Source of the DNA: Lingula anatina
Taxonomy: Eukaryota; Brachiopoda; Lingulata; Lingulida; Lingulidae
Assembly: GCF_001039355.2 (NCBI RefSeq)
Contig: NW_019775618.1
Span: 76,908-140,907, forward strand
DNA: 64,000 bases
Direction: 5' to 3'
Shown here: positions 48,530-64,000 of the stretch, piece by piece
How positions within the stretch are numbered: the stretch's first letter is position 1
Layout: each line of letters starts with the position of its first letter
Translations under genes and position numbers: made by a program
Notes under the pieces: generated by a model
What the model saw: the letters and a program-made list of their open reading frames with translations, nothing else
Database searches by the model: none
Told to the model about the DNA's origin: nothing

Positions 48530-48948
48530 GTCTGTTTTAATCTGATCTTAAAGCGAATTCTATAAACTCATTTTCCACACCAGCAAGCGTAACTGCGTTT
48601 TAACCAGCAGCCAGGATCTGCTGACTAGCACATCATCATCCAAAAATGGCGTTTACTGACGACAGCTTCCGGTTTAGAGGCTATTTAAAGTTTTTCTACT
48701 TTATGTTTAAAAAAGCACATTGTTGGTATTTTAAGAACGGCATTCAGCAGTAAAGCGCTGTCGTTTTATTTGCTTATAATCATGTTTGATTCCACTGTTT
48801 TTCTCTTGCATTTCGGCATAAAATCAAAAATATGGCGTGGAGAGTATAACACAAGCCCATGTGTACCTTAGCAGTAGGCTGCTGAGCGGAGATAAACGTA
48901 AACCGGCGTCAGGTTGTTGCACTGAATTATTTCAGTTTCAACTGACAC
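48530..48948. promoter_or_regulatory. Shared promoter between FAM174 and ALG6
   Basis: About 420 bp separate the two divergent start codons. It contains AAAAATGGCG (about 48642-48651) and TATGGCG (about 48832), both YY1-like, and CTTCCGG at 48666-48672 (ETS-like on the minus strand). No TATA box is evident. Confidence 0.55.
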
Positions 48949-60727
<11,779 letters not shown>

Positions 60728-61038
60728 ATTCTTCAGATCTGCAGGGATTATAGAACCAGTTCAAAAAACAAATATGGGAAAAAAGGACAACTTTACCATG
60801 TCTGCAGGGATAAATAATAATGTCCTCGTTATTTTATTGATTACACCATATGTATGTAACGTGTGGTAAATTGCCAACTGTACTTGCTTGTATTGGTTTC
60901 TCCCATTTGGCAGTTACATGTCATTTGAAAATAAATATTTGTATTGGAATTAAAATATTAATTAGCTTAAATATTGGCATAATTATGGCATTTATACTAA
61001 TGCCTTTCATATACATGTATACTCGGTGGAGTATGGGC

Positions 61039-61044
61039 AATAAA
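61039..61044 (+). terminator. Candidate ALG6 polyadenylation signal
   Basis: AATAAA about 310 nt after the stop; the allelic copy has it at 59646-59651. Confidence 0.45.
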
Positions 61045-61449
61045 GATATTCTAAGAAAGGTTAAGTGTGTTTCATAATTTCTGTGCAATGTGCTAGCAAA
61101 TATATTGACATTCTTTATCTATTAAAAGTTAAAATACAAAGAAAAGAATACTTTAAATTTTACCGACAGTTAAAGGGCCAAGCTCCAGCACCTTCAGGTT
61201 AAACAGTTTTAGATTAGGATTTTGATGATGTTGGAAGTATTTCATTACATTAGACAAATTTTAATATCATGTCCCATTAGATAATTTAAAAAAACATTTT
61301 GAAAAATCTACAATACACGTAGTAACTGCTCCAAATATCTCATTAAATAATCTTCATACATTCTATTTCTTAACAAGAGTTCCTAAATAAAATATGCAAT
61401 CCTCTCTCCAGTTGGGTTCCTTCCATCCAAGTGTTCCAAAGAACAGGTG

Positions 61450-64000
61450 TTATTCAAAGAGTTTGTTTATTATTTCTTCATGAGGCAGGGGCACCAACTT
61501 TCTTGTCTGTGTCTTCTCTGTAGTCAAAAAAAATATTCTATAAAAGTCCTATATCAGTGTAACGGTAAGTAGTTGGTGCAAAATTAAATAAGTTCAACTT
61601 AAACCATTAGGATCAATCAATATATCAACATTATATATATATAGACAGATAGATAGATAGATAGATAGTAGTATACTGGCATGTCTAAACTGAACAAACA
61701 TAAGGACTCTTCCCCTATGAGGTTAGTTTCAAATAGTGCTTTACCTTGGCTACCTGAGGGATTCGAATCGTCATCTTTTTCTTTTTGTGACAGTTGCCTC
61801 AGTATTTGACCAGCTGAAAAATTGAAATGCAATATTCCCAGATTATGTAAGATTGTGAATATATAAATATACAATCTTTTTTAGCATTTGTTTAGTATTT
61901 AATTTTTAATCTGTTACCTATTACTTCATTACATTTCATTTATTAATAATTTAACTTTGTTTTTTTTGAAGAAGTTGATAACTTGGGAACAAGAACACTT
62001 AATTTCCATGGTTTGCTATTGCTTGCATACCAAGAAAATTAGTTCGGCTAAGTTCTGTCTTGATAATAGCCTCGTCGGATAGAGAGGCCAGCCGAGATGC
62101 CTGTTGAAGCACACTGCAAAGAACCTGAAATATTCAAAGAACAGTTTATGAATCCCTATTAAAGATCTCTACAGACTGCTATATAAACAGAGGCGGATCC
62201 AGTTTTTTTTTTTTTTTTTTCTGACAGTCTTCTAAATTATTTTTATTGATCTATCCTCCATTTTTGACAGTCTTCCAAAAGAAAAAATAAATACCCATCA
62301 GTGTAAACTTGAAAATCTGACAATCTTCTGGAAGACTTACAAGATGGCCTCAATCAGCCCCTGATAAACCTCAGCACATCCTAGCTAAGCTGAAGATGAT
62401 ACTATAGTTATTTTTCCAACCAATGAAATAACCGAGAACTGTAAAATTTTCTCGAGTTCTCGTCTGCATTCATTCCATGCAAAATGCATGTTGTATTACC
62501 TTTTTGTCGTTGAGCAAAGCCTTCTTCTTGGCCAACTTTCTTTTCAAAGCCAAAACCTCATTTCTTGTACCTGAATACCTGATTTGATAAAGACCATGAA
62601 TTTAGTCTAATATTTAAGTAAAGAATGGTAGAAGACAGTTTAATTCATCAGTCTTGGATAAAATAATTCTGTAAGAAACAAAATGTAACTTTGTTTTTCT
62701 AGTTACTGTAGTGGAATATTTTTCACACAACAAAGAGGGATTTCTGTGACACTTACCTTTCTGACAAAGAGGCTCCTTCAAAGTTCCCTCTTGAGTCTAT
62801 CTCCAGTTCTGCAGGTAAATTATCAACATCTTTTATTCCAAAATACTTTGCATTTGTCAAACTTATTTTACTGGCGGACTTTGAGCGCAGTTGATCCAGT
62901 TTATAGAGAACCTGCCTCTGAGCAAAGCGGTGGAATTTTTTCTGTGCATTTTCATTTAAATGTCGATTCACTGGAAGACAAATTCATCTTTCATTAGTTT
63001 AGGTGGGTCATTTTAAATATAAATACTCATCTAAACAAGTTTTCTAAACCTAACTTACGCAGATTAAAAAGCATCTTATAATGGGGAAAAACTGCTACTT
63101 AAAAAACATTAATTATATTATGGGTGGACAATTACTAAAACATTCCCACAATAAACTTTCAAAACTCACATTTGTTGAAACCTGTCTGCACCACAACATT
63201 TTTCTTGTAATTCCGAGATTTGTTAAAAGAGGTTGAAGCTCCTGTGGCACATAAAATAAATACATCATTGTACAGATGATAAAGAAGGAAAGAGTAATAT
63301 GAGGGACATTTTAACTACTATTCTGGAATCAATTTAAAAAGAAACTACACTGGTGTAAAATTAGAGTCCAGAAGTTTTTTTTTTTTTTTTTTTTACATTT
63401 AAGATACAGAAATGTAGATTTTACCAGCAGCATTAAGGATCCCAATGGCTTCATTCAGGGTGAAAGGTGCAGACAAAAGATGAACATGTTGTCTTATAAA
63501 GTCATGGTCCTTCATGTGTGTAGAAACTGGAGCATCCGAATCTGAAATAGCAAAGCATTAAAATAACACCAATTTGTATTTCTTTTCAATATGATTAGAT
63601 AGACTATTAAAAAAAAGTCAACTTTTAAAAAAATATACCATAACTTATTCCTCATAAAAACTGCCTTTAATCTATTTCAAATTTTTAAAAGGAAATTTCA
63701 TTATCAGGAATTAAAGATTCGAAAGACCAGACTTCTTCAAGTTTGTATTTACCAGATATTTCACTTGCAGTTATTTTTTCATCTTCTGTCACTTCTTTCT
63801 CTGTAGCCACTTCTCCACTTCCTCTCTTGTCCACTGACTGTGTAGACGTTTGCTGTCCCGTCTCCAACTCTCTTCTCCCCTGAACACTGGTTACAGCATT
63901 ATCCTCCTTTCTTCCTGCTCTTTCCAAGCCTTTGACGTGATCTGAATTTTCCCCAACACCTAGTTTTCTTTTCTTAGAAGATGAAACTTGCTCTTCTTTG
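61450..64000 (-). CDS. Unidentified basic, coiled-coil-type protein, 3' part of gene (continues past window)
   Basis: Eight exons read from the right edge: 63753-64000 (partial), 63425-63541, 63170-63241, 62757-62970, 62500-62578, 62031-62124, 61745-61813 and 61450-61517 (TAA). All junctions are GT-AG with consistent phases. The visible part starts with a KKRKL nuclear-localisation-like motif in a charged, low-complexity region. It continues through SAPFTLNEAIGILNAAG and a basic, helical KFHRFAQRQVLYKLDQLRSK segment, then a heptad-like NEVLALKRKLAKKKALLND, and ends HEEIINKLFE. I do not recognise the family. The tail-to-tail position next to ALG6 matches human ITGB3BP/CENP-R as I recall the map, but the sequences do not obviously align. 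The first exons lie outside the window. Confidence 0.75.
61646..61669 (+). repeat. (GATA)n microsatellite
   Basis: About six GATA units between ALG6 and the minus-strand gene, within its penultimate intron. Confidence 0.85.
62188..62363. mobile_element. hAT-like MITE
   Basis: Left end CAGAGGCGGATCCAG, then a long T run and TCCTCCATTTTTGACAG; right end AATCAGCCCCTG, a partial inverse of the left. It lies in an intron of the minus-strand gene. Left-end fragments occur at 12795 and 20605. The target-site duplication is not clear. Confidence 0.45.

Overview
This is an AT-rich, intron-rich animal (bilaterian) window. Short exons with GT-AG junctions, long introns full of microsatellites and foldback elements, and CpG-containing shared promoters all fit an invertebrate. 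A mollusc, perhaps a bivalve, is my guess, not a demonstrated assignment. No bacterial features, CRISPR arrays, rRNA or tRNA genes were seen.

Layout, left to right. (1) 1-4.9 kb: repeats, then the last coding exon of a UBL7-like gene (+). (2) 6.8-24 kb: a BAX/BAK-family gene on the minus strand. Exons 2-4 occur twice (8929-12686 and 16717-20496), while exon 1 exists only once (23.4-23.7 kb). (3) 24.5-34.1 kb: a 15-exon PWWP3A/MUM1-like gene (+), head-to-head with BAX. (4) 36.9-39.4 kb: two tandem intronless rhodopsin-like GPCR genes (-), one intact and one frameshifted. (5) 39.8-46.5 kb: mostly non-coding sequence with repeats. (6) 46.8-48.5 kb: a FAM174 membrane-protein gene (-), head-to-head with (7) ALG6 (+, 48.9-60.7 kb), the ER glucosyltransferase of N-glycan assembly. 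(8) 61.45-64 kb: the 3' part of an unidentified nuclear-type gene (-), tail-to-tail with ALG6.

The dominant structural signal is technical. The window has five single N's (14606, 30003, 40898, 54563, 60074). Immediately after each one, the sequence restarts a block that has already been read, with only a few per cent difference. These look like alternative-haplotype contigs placed one after another in the scaffold, not biological duplications. Read literally they would break the PWWP3A and ALG6 reading frames; with one copy removed, both genes become perfectly phased (843 and 516 residues).

The biology worth a second look is: a GC-AG intron and an apparent 1-nt frameshift in the BAX-like gene; a 123-bp triplication of the ALG6 exon 3 tail that carries splice sites; a GPCR pair with a sharp identity boundary at the frameshift; several MITE/foldback families, one abutting a PWWP3A splice donor; and a PWWP3A stop codon sitting inside a tandem repeat. 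I did not find a convincing new multi-gene system.
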